Counted from the first letter of the stretch, positions 42,881 through 51,772 are shown. The stretch is 64,000 nucleotides of DNA from Paenibacillus whitsoniae (GCF_003955665.1 NZ_RXHU01000065.1:16239-80238), one strand, 5' to 3'. Notes: generated by a model from the letters alone, not told the origin. Translations and numbers: made by a program.

Positions 42881-43300
42881 TTATCCTCCGTTTGCATGTA
42901 AATCTTTCGTTGTAAACGCCCCTGGCAGCAGCGCAGACACTGTCGTTTCATATACATCGCCCTTTATGTTGCTTAAAAACACAGGCATTTCCGGCTCGCA
43001 TAGCTCAATGAGCACCTGCCGGCACACGCCGCAAGGCGAAATCGGGCCTTCCGTGTCGCCAACAACGGCGATCGCTTGAAAAGATCCTTTCTTGTGACCA
43101 TCTGCGACAGCCCGAAACAGTGCGGTGCGTTCCGCGCAATTCGTCGGCCCGTACGCAGCATTCTCGACATTGCATCCGAGATGCACTTGACCGTTCGCGT
43201 CGAGCAGCGCAGCACCGACCTGAAAGTGCGAATAAGGCGTGTATGCGCGCTTCATCGCTTCTTTGGCGAACCCAATGAGTTTTTCTGCTTCCATCATCAT
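42881..43300 (-). CDS. cdd: Cytidine deaminase
   Basis: A 139-residue small tetrameric-type enzyme converting cytidine and deoxycytidine to uridines. Zn and catalytic motif NCAERTALF (Cys and catalytic Glu) near residue 54 and PCGVCRQ near residue 88. Abuts era without a gap. AAGGTGG ribosome site; three ATGs in a row leave the exact start open by two codons. Confidence 0.95.
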   Translation of the reverse strand: MMMEAEKLIGFAKEAMKRAYTPYSHFQVGAALLDANGQVHLGCNVENAAYGPTNCAERTALFRAVADGHKKGSFQAIAVVGDTEGPISPCGVCRQVLIELCEPEMPVFLSNIKGDVYETTVSALLPGAFTTKDLHANGG

Positions 43301-43328
43301 AGTCGTCCACCTTCATATTATCATTTAG

Positions 43329-44030
43329 TTATATCATGTTTAAGCAGGCAAAAGCGAGCAGCGTGACGACAACGCCGATTAGGGCGCCCAAGAAAAGGGC
43401 CGGAAACGGTCTCGTCTTTTTATCATACAGCACCGCAAAAACGAGAATCGAAAGCAAATACGCGAGCAGCGCCACGATCGTCAGGGAGACGAAAACGAGA
43501 ATAACGGTCGAAATGGCGAACGCAATCGCCGTTAAGAGACTCGGACGCACCAGCTTGCCCTTATCGGAGAATCGGGTTTCAATTACAATAACCGTCAGCA
43601 CAACAAGCGCGATCAGGATCCAGATCGTCCCTGCCGAGAGCGGCGTGTCATGTGTGCGCATGTGGCGCAGCCATTTATCAATAGGATCGAAAAAGACGAT
43701 TAAGCCCACGACGACGGCGAACCCGGCCGACACCAAAACGGACGCCGCGGCGACGTCCTTTGCAATTTTGGCGAGCGGATGCTGGTCCGGCATTGCCAGA
43801 TCAACGGCTTTTTCCACCGCTGTATTAATCAGCTCCGTCACAATCATTAACGTCACGGCGAGCAGGATAAACAAAATATCCGTCTTGGACAAATGAATGA
43901 ACAGCGCCGCAAAAAGAACAAGAAACGCAACACAAAAATGAAATTTCATGTTGCGTTGCGTATCCAGCGCGTACTTGATTCCTTCATAAGCGTAGCGGAA
44001 GCTTCTGCGCCATTTCCGAAAACCCGACAT
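43329..44030 (-). CDS. dgkA: Undecaprenol/diacylglycerol kinase DgkA with extra membrane domain
   Basis: A 233-residue protein. Residues 1-125 are a normal DgkA: SFRYAYEGIKYALDTQRNMKFH and the active-site ELINTAVEKAVDL. Firmicute DgkA mainly phosphorylates undecaprenol for wall synthesis. Residues 125-233 add about four membrane spans without the phosphatase signature of the PAP2 superfamily, although PAP2-fused forms exist. The start ATG overlaps the ybeY stop (TAATG). Confidence 0.9.
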   Translation of the reverse strand: MSGFRKWRRSFRYAYEGIKYALDTQRNMKFHFCVAFLVLFAALFIHLSKTDILFILLAVTLMIVTELINTAVEKAVDLAMPDQHPLAKIAKDVAAASVLVSAGFAVVVGLIVFFDPIDKWLRHMRTHDTPLSAGTIWILIALVVLTVIVIETRFSDKGKLVRPSLLTAIAFAISTVILVFVSLTIVALLAYLLSILVFAVLYDKKTRPFPALFLGALIGVVVTLLAFACLNMI

Positions 44031-44566
44031 TAGCGCGTCAAGCCTGCCTTTTGCAAGATCGCTTCCTGCTTCTCAAACATCGCTTTCTCTTCGTCCTCCG
44101 TCTGATGGTCGTAGCCAATCAAGTGGAGAAATCCGTGTACGAACAGGAAGCCAAGCTCCCGGTCCACGGAATGTCCGTACTCTTCGGCCTGCGCGATCGC
44201 GCGAGGCACGGAGATAATTATATCGCCCAGCGGCTCGATGAACGCTTCCGAATCGGCTTTGCCATCTTCCGCCGCCTCATCGTCAGCCCCATCTTCGTAC
44301 TGAATTTGCAGCTCGTCCTCGCCGAACTCGCTCATGGCAAAGGAAAGCACATCGGTCGGCTTATCCAAGCCGCGGTATTGCTTATTCAATTCCTGTATCG
44401 TCTCGTCGTCTACGAACGTCAGCGCAACTTCCCCAACGGCTACGCCTTCAAGCTCGCCCGCAAGCTCCAACAACTCTTCCAGTTTGGCTATAAAGGCCGG
44501 GGAAATGTCCTGCGCGTCTTGCTCCGAGCTCCATACCAATGTTAAATCTTCACTTGCCACGTTCAT
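44030..44566 (-). CDS. ybeY: Endoribonuclease YbeY (rRNA maturation)
   Basis: A 178-residue zinc metalloprotein. The metal motif HGFLHLIGYDH near residue 147 is complete, and LNKQYRGLDKPTDVLSFAM is typical. Used in 16S 3'-end processing and ribosome quality control. An unusual acidic insertion (residues about 85-110, rich in Asp/Glu/Ala) precedes the GDIIIS strand. ATG 44566 follows AAAGGGCGGG; coupled to dgkA. Confidence 0.94.
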   Translation of the reverse strand: MNVASEDLTLVWSSEQDAQDISPAFIAKLEELLELAGELEGVAVGEVALTFVDDETIQELNKQYRGLDKPTDVLSFAMSEFGEDELQIQYEDGADDEAAEDGKADSEAFIEPLGDIIISVPRAIAQAEEYGHSVDRELGFLFVHGFLHLIGYDHQTEDEEKAMFEKQEAILQKAGLTR

Positions 44567-44576
44567 CCCGCCCTTT

Positions 44577-46802
44577 CTACTCGTTTTTCTTCGGCGCCAC
44601 TTCGCTTGGGTATTCGATCCGGGAATGGAAAATGCCGAGCAGCGTCTCATTAAGCGTCTTTGCGATGATATCCAGCTCTTTCAAGGTCAAATCACACTCG
44701 TTAAACTGCCCGTCATCCAAACGGGACTTGATGATCTTCGTCACCATCGAATCGATCTGCTCCAACGTCGGATTGCGCAGCGAGCGCACAGCGGCTTCGA
44801 CACTATCGGCGATGCCGACGATCGCGGCCTCCTTCGACTGCGCCTTCGGCCCGGGATAGCGGAAATCTTCCTCCCGAACCGGCTTGTCGCTGTTGTCCTC
44901 CTCCACAAGCTTCTTCGCTTTGTGGTAAAAATAATGCAGCAGCGTCGTGCCGTGATGCTGTTCGGCAATATCGCGGATCGCCTTCGGCATCTTGAAATCC
45001 TTGAGCATCTCAACACCGTCCCGCGGATGCGCGATGATAATGGATTTGCTCAGGTTCGGGTCGATGCGGTCGTGCGGGTTCTCGATATTCGTCTGGTTCT
45101 CGATGAAATAGCTGGGCCTTCTCGTCTTGCCGATGTCGTGATAATACGACCCGACGCGGCACAGCAGCCCGTCGGCGCCGATCGACTCGGCGGCCGCTTC
45201 GGACAAATTGCCGACCATCACGCTGTGATGGTACGTCCCCGGCGTTTCCGTCAGCAGCTTGCGCAGCAGCGGATGGTTCGGGTTCGACAGCTCCACCAGC
45301 TTGAGCGGTGAAAGAATGCCGAACGCCGTCTCGAAAAACGGCAGCAGCCCGATCACGAACACAACTGTGATAATCCCGCCCGCCGCGGCGAAAGCGAGAG
45401 AGAACAGCACCTCGCGCTGTTCAAAGTGATCCTCCATCAGCAGGATCGAAGTAATCGTCAGCATCGAGAAGAAGGCGATCATAAAGCCCGCTTTCAAGAT
45501 GGTGGCGCGCTGGCTCGCCCGCTGAATCGTAAATACCGCGCTAAAGCAGATCACGAGCGTAACCAAGCCGTATTTGAAATCAAATAATTGTTCATGCTCC
45601 GTATTGAAAATAATGCTCGACATCAGCGAGAAAATAACGGAGGAAATGAACGCAAGCGGGGCATCGAGCAGGATCGCTATCAGAATGCTGCCCATCGCCG
45701 CCGGAGCCAAATAACCGACATAGGGGTACTCCACATTTTGGATGATGGAAATAATTTTCATTCCCAAAATGTTGATGACATAAATCAAGACTAGCATTAA
45801 CAGCTGCGTGTTATTGTACGCAAGCTGCAGCTTGCTTTGCTTGACGAACATGAAAACAACGAATGACAGCAGCGCCGCAAGAATGCCCAGCCCCAGCTGC
45901 GGCAAGTGATTCGCCTTGTCCTTCAGCAGCTCCAGCTTATCGAGCCGAGCATAAATTTCCTCCGTGATCACATCGCCGGCCTTCACGAGCACGTCGTTTT
46001 TGTTAATATAGATCGGCTTCGTATTCTCGCGCGCCTGCCCTTTGGCATCGTCCGTGCCCTTCTGATCGAAGAACTTGTTCGGCGTAATCAGCGTTCTGGC
46101 AATTTCCGTCACCATTTCGCGCGAGAGCGTTTTCGTGAGTTTCGACGTATTGACCAGCTCCGCCACTTTGGCACGTGCGGTTTGCGCATCCAGCACCTGA
46201 TCATTCATCAGCTTGCCGACGATATCTTTCGCTACCGGGCGCATATCCGCCAGATCTTCTTTCGTCAGCCTGGGCAGCTTGAAGTACGCTTCCTCGGGAA
46301 GCGGATAACTTTGCTCCGCGAGGCCCTTCTGGATTTGCTCCAGGAGCGGATCGTTGTATTGACCACTGATCGATAACGACTTGATCGCCTGACTTTGCAA
46401 ATCCGAAAGCATCTGAGGAATGACCGTGCGGAAAATGCTCACTTTATCGTCGAATTTCACTTCTTCATCGGAATTAATTTGAAGTAGTTTATCGAAAATA
46501 GCATCTAACATGATGTCGTTCTTCAAATTGACGATGCGATACACGGGTTGGACGCGCTTGGCGGCGTCCTCTTTGGCCTGCTCCGTGGCGACTGCGTTCT
46601 CAATCTGCCTCGGGGCGTAAATCGTTTTCTCACTCTTCGTTCCTAACTGAATATCGTAAACTTGCGGCACGAGCTTGGCATAAAGTGACGTATAGAAGAT
46701 TAGCCCCAGCAGGAGAAACAAAATCACCCTCAAGGCCGTACTATACTTCCAGCCGCTCAGACGGTAATGAAATTTGCCTTTCATCTGCACTTCATTTTTC
46801 AT
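44577..46802 (-). CDS. pgpH: 7TM-HD family c-di-AMP phosphodiesterase PgpH
   Basis: A 741-residue membrane protein. One N-terminal span, an extracellular 7TMR-HDED domain (about 55-300), seven spans (about 305-490) and a cytosolic HD domain with TYHHSVMVGNLSEAAA, YYHDIGKTRRPSYF and REEDFRYPGPKAQSKEAAIVG-type segments near residues 525-660. Homologues hydrolyse c-di-AMP and so tune potassium and wall homeostasis. Located between phoH and ybeY as in B. subtilis yqfF. Confidence 0.95.
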   Translation of the reverse strand: MKNEVQMKGKFHYRLSGWKYSTALRVILFLLLGLIFYTSLYAKLVPQVYDIQLGTKSEKTIYAPRQIENAVATEQAKEDAAKRVQPVYRIVNLKNDIMLDAIFDKLLQINSDEEVKFDDKVSIFRTVIPQMLSDLQSQAIKSLSISGQYNDPLLEQIQKGLAEQSYPLPEEAYFKLPRLTKEDLADMRPVAKDIVGKLMNDQVLDAQTARAKVAELVNTSKLTKTLSREMVTEIARTLITPNKFFDQKGTDDAKGQARENTKPIYINKNDVLVKAGDVITEEIYARLDKLELLKDKANHLPQLGLGILAALLSFVVFMFVKQSKLQLAYNNTQLLMLVLIYVINILGMKIISIIQNVEYPYVGYLAPAAMGSILIAILLDAPLAFISSVIFSLMSSIIFNTEHEQLFDFKYGLVTLVICFSAVFTIQRASQRATILKAGFMIAFFSMLTITSILLMEDHFEQREVLFSLAFAAAGGIITVVFVIGLLPFFETAFGILSPLKLVELSNPNHPLLRKLLTETPGTYHHSVMVGNLSEAAAESIGADGLLCRVGSYYHDIGKTRRPSYFIENQTNIENPHDRIDPNLSKSIIIAHPRDGVEMLKDFKMPKAIRDIAEQHHGTTLLHYFYHKAKKLVEEDNSDKPVREEDFRYPGPKAQSKEAAIVGIADSVEAAVRSLRNPTLEQIDSMVTKIIKSRLDDGQFNECDLTLKELDIIAKTLNETLLGIFHSRIEYPSEVAPKKNE

Positions 46803-46847
46803 TGCGGAGGTTCATTCCTCTCTATCTCGCCAGTCCTTTACCGATGA

Positions 46848-47813
46848 TTACTTATCTGAGTCTGCTTGGTATGCGACAATGATCTTTTGAACCAGAGAAT
46901 GACGGACAACATCCTGTTCATCGAAATAGATAAAACCAATTTCCCCAATCCCGTTCAAAATCCGATTGGCTTCGACAAGCCCCGAAGACTTCCCGCGCGG
47001 CAAATCGATTTGTGTCACGTCGCCGGTAATGACCATCTTCGAGCCGAAGCCGAGACGGGTCAGGAACATCTTCATTTGTTCCGGCGTTGTGTTCTGCGCT
47101 TCATCCAAAATAATAAACGAGTCGTCGAGCGTCCGTCCGCGCATATAGGCCAGCGGCGCAATCTCGATCAGACCGCGTTCGAGCGCCTTGGCCACCTGCT
47201 CAGGGCCTAGCACATCGTTAAGAGCATCATACAATGGGCGCAAATAAGGGTCAACTTTTTCCTGCAGATCTCCCGGCAGAAAGCCAAGACTTTCGCCAGC
47301 TTCGACAGCAGGTCTCGTTAAAACAATTCGTTTGACAGCGCCTTCTTTCAGTCGAGTGACGGCCAATACGACAGCCAGGTAAGTTTTCCCAGTCCCTGCA
47401 GGACCGACGCCGAAGACGATGTCTTTCTTTTTAATCGTGTCGACATATTTGCGCTGACCGATCGTTTTGACGCGAATGGGCTTCCCTTTGTGCGTCGTGG
47501 CGATCTCGCCTTTGAACAGCTCCAGCAGCTCGTCAGCCTTCATCTGCCTGGCCAACTCGACCGCATAGTGAATATCCCGTTCCGTCAGCGTATAGTTGCC
47601 CCGTACAAGCTGCAGAAGAACTTCAAAGAGCTGCTGAAGTGAGTTCACTTCCGCAGCCCTCCCTTGTATCGTTATTTCCGCTTCGCGCGTATAAATTTGG
47701 GCGTCAAACTCTTTTTCAATCGTATGCAGAAATTTGTCTTGCGGGCCAAATAGAGCTAGTCCTTCGGCAGGATTTTTCAAAGTCATTTTCACAGATTGCG
47801 GATTGTCAATCAA
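46848..47813 (-). CDS. phoH: PhoH family ATPase (YqfE)
   Basis: A 321-residue protein. An N-terminal KH-like segment is followed by the PhoH ATPase: Walker A VGPAGTGKTYLA near residue 132, LTRPAVEAGESLGFLPGD, Walker B FIILDEAQN and TGDVTQIDLPRG. Linked to RNA metabolism together with YbeY. It starts at TTG 47813, after TGAGG; the next ATG (47786) has no ribosome site. yqfD stops 6 nt before it. Confidence 0.93.
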   Translation of the reverse strand: MIDNPQSVKMTLKNPAEGLALFGPQDKFLHTIEKEFDAQIYTREAEITIQGRAAEVNSLQQLFEVLLQLVRGNYTLTERDIHYAVELARQMKADELLELFKGEIATTHKGKPIRVKTIGQRKYVDTIKKKDIVFGVGPAGTGKTYLAVVLAVTRLKEGAVKRIVLTRPAVEAGESLGFLPGDLQEKVDPYLRPLYDALNDVLGPEQVAKALERGLIEIAPLAYMRGRTLDDSFIILDEAQNTTPEQMKMFLTRLGFGSKMVITGDVTQIDLPRGKSSGLVEANRILNGIGEIGFIYFDEQDVVRHSLVQKIIVAYQADSDK

Positions 47814-47819
47814 CAGGCC

Positions 47820-49013
47820 TCATTCTCCTTGTATCACAATTGGTTGCTCTACGGCAATGTTTTCTTCGACCTCAAAATGAACGTCTATATAAATTTTACC
47901 ATTCTCTGTTTTTTCATGCAAAATTTTTTCTCCGACCAGCCTGGCGCTCTCGCCCGCCGCCTTCAATAACTTCGCTCTCGCCTGCTCGAGGCCCGTCTTT
48001 TTCGCCAGCGCAGCCTCCACTGGCTCTTCGATCACATGAACCTCCATGATTTTCTCGTGCAGCCAACCGAGCGGAAGCGACCAGCTTCGCCATGCCAGCG
48101 ACTTGCGAGCAGGAATCGTTTCGTAATGGGTATACGGCAGCTTGCCGTACCCGCTCACCTGCAAAGCCTTCGAACCGATCACGACGTAATTGCGCGTTTC
48201 CGCTTCACCGGTGTACACCCGGTACTGCTTGCTCAGCGGCACTTCAATGTGCGACGTGTACCACACCACGCCCTTCACCGTACCGTCCGCCACCACCATC
48301 TGATTGTTCTGTTCGTCCCCGATCACGCCTGAGATGAGCACGTCCCCTTTGCGGACGTAAGCATTCGGCTTCACGATAGGCCGGCCCTTCTTGGATTGAA
48401 TCTCCGTGACCAAAGCGCTCTTGCTCGCGACCATATTCCGCGGACTGGACAGCGGCTTCTTATCCGGCACCGTCGCTTCCACAACCTTGATCGTAATGTG
48501 CGTCCCGCGGATGTCGACCCCTACCCAAGCTGCACCCGGCAACTGCGCCTGAATCCCCTTCGAGAGCACCTCCGCTTTCGGCAGACGGAATTTCCACTGA
48601 AACTGATGTATGCCCTGCTTCGACGCAGCCTCCAGAATTTCAGCCTCCGTGATCCGGTCGTTCCCGTCCACGCTGATCTTCCAAACTAAAGAAGTTAAGA
48701 CGTATAGCGCAATAACCGAAGCGATTAAACCGATAAAAAACACCTTGCGGCGCGACACCTTTTCCATGAAAAAAGGCAACCCATGCCGGGACAGGACGTG
48801 TACCCGGCAGCCTGTCCGCTTAAGCAGCGGCCGAAGACGGAAGAAATCCTTAATCAGGATGTTCAGTTCCAGCTTCCCATCCTGCGTCTGTGTTATATCC
48901 CAAATGGAAAAACCGTCCTTGACGAGCGGTTGAATCAGCCGTTCACAGTCTCTGCCGCGGATGTGAATGCGGACATACCCTCGCAGTCTGGCGATGAATA
49001 GCGATTGTTTCAT
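47820..49013 (-). CDS. yqfD: Sporulation protein YqfD
   Basis: A 397-residue bitopic membrane protein. N-terminal cytosolic part (YVRIHIRGRDCERLIQPL), one membrane span (KVFFIGLIASVIALYVLTS, residues about 90-110) and a large extracellular or intermembrane part of the YqfD family (RRGDVLISG-like KGDVLISGVIGDE, LPYTHYET). In Bacillus it is a sigma-E-controlled gene needed for normal sporulation. Follows yqfC by 30 nt. Confidence 0.92.
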   Translation of the reverse strand: MKQSLFIARLRGYVRIHIRGRDCERLIQPLVKDGFSIWDITQTQDGKLELNILIKDFFRLRPLLKRTGCRVHVLSRHGLPFFMEKVSRRKVFFIGLIASVIALYVLTSLVWKISVDGNDRITEAEILEAASKQGIHQFQWKFRLPKAEVLSKGIQAQLPGAAWVGVDIRGTHITIKVVEATVPDKKPLSSPRNMVASKSALVTEIQSKKGRPIVKPNAYVRKGDVLISGVIGDEQNNQMVVADGTVKGVVWYTSHIEVPLSKQYRVYTGEAETRNYVVIGSKALQVSGYGKLPYTHYETIPARKSLAWRSWSLPLGWLHEKIMEVHVIEEPVEAALAKKTGLEQARAKLLKAAGESARLVGEKILHEKTENGKIYIDVHFEVEENIAVEQPIVIQGE

Positions 49014-49043
49014 GACTCAGCCTCCAAATATCTCATCTCACGC

Positions 49044-49322
49044 CTATGGCACATATTTCACATCGTCAATGATGCCTTCAATAAACACTTCTTCGGATAA
49101 AATAGCCCGAATCACGAGCTGCTTGCCGGTCACTTCCAGCGTGCCTTTCGTCAATTCTAGCTTCAGATATTCACTGGAAAAATGAAGTACCCCCCGATGA
49201 TTCTCGACATACAGCTGTACGTTGCCAATCATCGTAATCCGCGGCAAATCCTGTACAACGTCCTGTGGCAGATCAAGGAGCTTAGCCGTGAACTGGTTCC
49301 ATTTGCGGGTCAAGCGACGCAT
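49044..49322 (-). CDS. yqfC: Sporulation protein YqfC (YabP/YqfC family)
   Basis: A 92-residue protein. LPQDVVQDLPRITMIGNVQLYVENHRGVL is the YabP/YqfC pattern, followed by KGTLEVTGKQLVI. Related to spore-coat morphogenesis proteins. AGAGGGGG ribosome site. Together with yqfD it forms a two-gene unit, sigma-E dependent in B. subtilis; I could not place a certain sigma-E promoter here. Confidence 0.9.
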   Translation of the reverse strand: MRRLTRKWNQFTAKLLDLPQDVVQDLPRITMIGNVQLYVENHRGVLHFSSEYLKLELTKGTLEVTGKQLVIRAILSEEVFIEGIIDDVKYVP

Positions 49323-49428
49323 AGCTGGGCAGTACCCCCTCTGGTTCGAAGATCATATCTACGAAAAGGCGCATAGACTTTTTACCAAATTATGCGGCAA
49401 TCGGCTGATTTATGAGAGAACGGCCCAT

Positions 49429-49467
49429 AAAAAAGCGGAAGCAGGCGCTCGGCGCCCACTTCCGCTT
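49429..49467 (-). terminator. Terminator upstream of yqfC
   Basis: On the minus strand AAGCGGAAG-GGGCGC, CGA loop, GCGCC-CTTCCGCTT, TTTT. It ends the rpsU-to-yqfB-slot block and separates it from the sporulation genes. Confidence 0.88.
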
Positions 49468-49495
49468 GAAGAGGAGATACGCTGCGTATGGCTGC

Positions 49496-49957
49496 TTATC
49501 TCCGATATGGTTTTTTTGCGCGCGGCGGGCCCAAAATTTCCGCCCACACAACGCCTTGCAGCACCTGCTCCGGCTTTGGATCCGCCGGAAAAGGCTGCGC
49601 GCCCGTCAGATCGCTCGCGTAGACGGACGATGCGCCTGCAGCTTGCGGCGATGCGCCAAACGGCGATGCTTTAGCCGACTTCGGCGGCTTCACCGCGTAT
49701 GCATCGTCCTCAGAGTGCGTGTGCGCGCCGCTCGCAGGCGCTTTAGGACCTGGCGCAGCAGTGGCCACCTGAGTCGCACGCCTCACAGGAGAGGGCTGCT
49801 CAGGGCTTCTGGTGCCGCCGCCAAACGTCGGCATCCCGGTTTTGGGGGCGCCGCTTCCCTTGGCGCCTTGTTTGCGTTTGTTCACTTGGTACAAGAACGT
49901 CAAAGCAATCAAGACGAGATACCAATTTTTCAAGAGAAACAGAATAAGCTGTTCCAT
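49496..49957 (-). CDS. Small membrane-anchored Pro/Ala-rich protein in the yqfB position
   Basis: A 153-residue protein: one N-terminal span (LILFLLKNWYLVLIALTFLY) then a low-complexity cytosolic or external tail rich in Ala, Pro, Ser, Gly, ending in a conserved-looking VLQGVVWAEILGPPRAKKPYRR. No family recognised beyond the position of yqfB next to floA. The terminal motif looks like the functional end. It follows floA by 18 nt. Confidence 0.65.
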   Translation of the reverse strand: MEQLILFLLKNWYLVLIALTFLYQVNKRKQGAKGSGAPKTGMPTFGGGTRSPEQPSPVRRATQVATAAPGPKAPASGAHTHSEDDAYAVKPPKSAKASPFGASPQAAGASSVYASDLTGAQPFPADPKPEQVLQGVVWAEILGPPRAKKPYRR

Positions 49958-49975
49958 GGAATCACCTCAGCTTGT

Positions 49976-50965
49976 TTATTCCTTCTCCGGCTTGCCGTCG
50001 TTCAATTTGCCGAGGGAAGAACGCATTTGCGTATCCGACTCGATATTTTTCAAATTCATATAATCCATCACGCCGATTTGTCCGGCGCGCAGCGCATCCG
50101 CCATTGCCAGCGGCACCGCCGACTCGGACTCCACCACTTTGGCGCGCATCTCGACAACCTTCGCCTTCATCTCCTGCTCGGCGGCTACCGCCATTGCGCG
50201 GCGCTCTTCCGCCTTCGCCTGAGCGATGCGCTTATCCGCTTCCGCTTGCTCGGTTTGCAAATGCGCCCCGATATTTTTACCGACATCCACATCCGCAATA
50301 TCGATGGATAATATCTCAAACGCCGTACCGGCATCAAGTCCTTTGCCCAACACCGTACGCGAGATCAAGTCCGGATTCTCCAACACGTCTTTATGCGTCT
50401 CACTTGAACCGACTGTCGTCACGATCCCTTCGCCGACACGGGCAATAATCGTCTCCTCGCCGGCACCGCCGACGAGCCGATCAATGTTCGCGCGCACGGT
50501 TACACGCGCGATAACTTTTACTTCAATCCCGTTCTTTGCCACGGCCGATACGTTCGGCGTTTCGATAACGCGCGGGTTAACGCTCATTTGCACCGCTTGC
50601 AGCACGTCGCGTCCCGCGAGGTCAATCGCCGCGGCACGTTCGAATTCCAAATGAATTTTGGCGCGGTGCGCCGCAATCAAGGCATTAACAACGCGGTCGA
50701 CGTTACCGCCCGCAAGGAAGTGACTTTCCAGCTGATTGATGCTGAGATCAAGTCCCGCTTTCGTCGCCTTAATCATCGGATTCACGATGCGGCTAGGCGT
50801 AACGCGACGCAGCCTCATCGCGATAAGTGTAATAATACTGATGCGCACGCCTGACGCGAGCGCGGAAATCCACAGCATCACCGGCACCACGCTGAGCAGA
50901 ATCGCCAACGCAACAATGATGACCGCTACTAATAAAATGAAATACAAACCTGGTTCAATTGTCAT
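49976..50965 (-). CDS. floA: Flotillin-like protein FloA (YqfA)
   Basis: A 329-residue membrane scaffold of bacterial lipid microdomains. An N-terminal hairpin membrane segment, then VPVMLWISALASGVRISI, RVVNALIAAHRAK and the SPFH-like domain, and a C-terminal Ala/Glu coiled coil (QTEQAEADKRIAQAKAEERRA-type, residues about 230-290). Nearly the same order and sequence as B. subtilis YqfA. ATG at 50965 is 11 nt after AGGAGG; the ATG at 50974 is only 2 nt away from it. Confidence 0.95.
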   Translation of the reverse strand: MTIEPGLYFILLVAVIIVALAILLSVVPVMLWISALASGVRISIITLIAMRLRRVTPSRIVNPMIKATKAGLDLSINQLESHFLAGGNVDRVVNALIAAHRAKIHLEFERAAAIDLAGRDVLQAVQMSVNPRVIETPNVSAVAKNGIEVKVIARVTVRANIDRLVGGAGEETIIARVGEGIVTTVGSSETHKDVLENPDLISRTVLGKGLDAGTAFEILSIDIADVDVGKNIGAHLQTEQAEADKRIAQAKAEERRAMAVAAEQEMKAKVVEMRAKVVESESAVPLAMADALRAGQIGVMDYMNLKNIESDTQMRSSLGKLNDGKPEKE

Positions 50966-50980
50966 GGTCAACATGACCTC

Positions 50981-51646
50981 CTATCCGTAATTTTCCGTTG
51001 TCGCTTCTTTTACAACGACACGAACACCTTCCACATGCGTCACAGCAACCGCTTGCCCTGCCGGGATAAAGCTGCCGTCCGTGACAACATCGACGCGTTC
51101 CCCTTGGATCATCGCCGTGCCCGCGGGCCGTAGCGGCGTTATCGCTTCACCCGTCCGCCCGACTAGGTACGAATAGTCCGGCTGTGACGTAAAGCCCTTG
51201 CTCTCCGTCAATTGCTCCCGCAGAATAAAACGGTTCCACACGCCGCGATGCTGAAACCTCTTGATCGTGAACGCAAGCACGACAATGGCAACCAGCAGCG
51301 CAACGCCCAGCATGACCATCGCTTCAGACGGATCGGATGAAGCCATGATAACCCCGCCGAACAAACAAATGGCGCCTAGCACACTCAAAATGCCAAAGCT
51401 CGGCACGACAAGTTCCAAAATGAGCAGGACCAGTCCCAAACCAAAAACGGCTAAATCGCCGAACCCCGTAAACCCCGCCAGGTAAAACCCGAGAAAATAC
51501 AAAGCAAAACCCGCCACGCCTGCAAGCGCTAGCAATCCTGAACTGAAGAACAGCAATTCCAGCGCGATGCCGATAATCCCTACCATTAGGAGCACGGTAG
51601 CTGTGACCGGGTGCGTAAGAAAAGCGGCCAAGCTGTCTACGCCCAT
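50981..51646 (-). CDS. NfeD-type membrane protein, short form without protease domain
   Basis: A 221-residue protein with four to five spans (GIIGIALELLFFSSGLLALAGVAG, ILELVVPSFGILSVLGAICL) and a C-terminal OB-fold NfeD domain (LVGRTGEAITPLRPAGTAMIQGERVDVVTDG region). It is paired with floA, as usual. The B. subtilis counterpart YqeZ also has an N-terminal ClpP-like serine protease domain, which is absent here. ATG at 51646 is 8 nt after GGAAGGAG. Confidence 0.88.
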   Translation of the reverse strand: MGVDSLAAFLTHPVTATVLLMVGIIGIALELLFFSSGLLALAGVAGFALYFLGFYLAGFTGFGDLAVFGLGLVLLILELVVPSFGILSVLGAICLFGGVIMASSDPSEAMVMLGVALLVAIVVLAFTIKRFQHRGVWNRFILREQLTESKGFTSQPDYSYLVGRTGEAITPLRPAGTAMIQGERVDVVTDGSFIPAGQAVAVTHVEGVRVVVKEATTENYG

Positions 51647-51673
51647 AACCATCTCTCCTTCCCCACATACTTA

Positions 51674-51711
51674 GGAGACTTTCCGAAATTAAGTACTTTT
51701 CGGAAAGCTCC
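51674..51711 (-). promoter_or_regulatory. Long hairpin upstream of nfeD
   Basis: GGAG-A-CTTTCCGAAA pairs with TTTCGGAAAG-CTCC around a short loop, 14 bp with one mismatch. It is followed on the minus strand by TAAGTATGTGGGGAAGGAGAG. No T run on this side, so it looks like a leader structure or an operator. Confidence 0.65.
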
Positions 51712-51772
51712 CTTAATGTCTCACATGTATGTACGAGCGAATCCGCGATCTGTTTCGTTTTTCGGCAAAAAA

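Noticed and set aside
44334..45311. Plus-strand frame opposite pgpH and ybeY
   Set aside because: Antisense to two certain genes and no initiation signal.
49412..50311. Plus-strand frame opposite floA and its neighbour
   Set aside because: Arginine-rich shadow; floA is certain.
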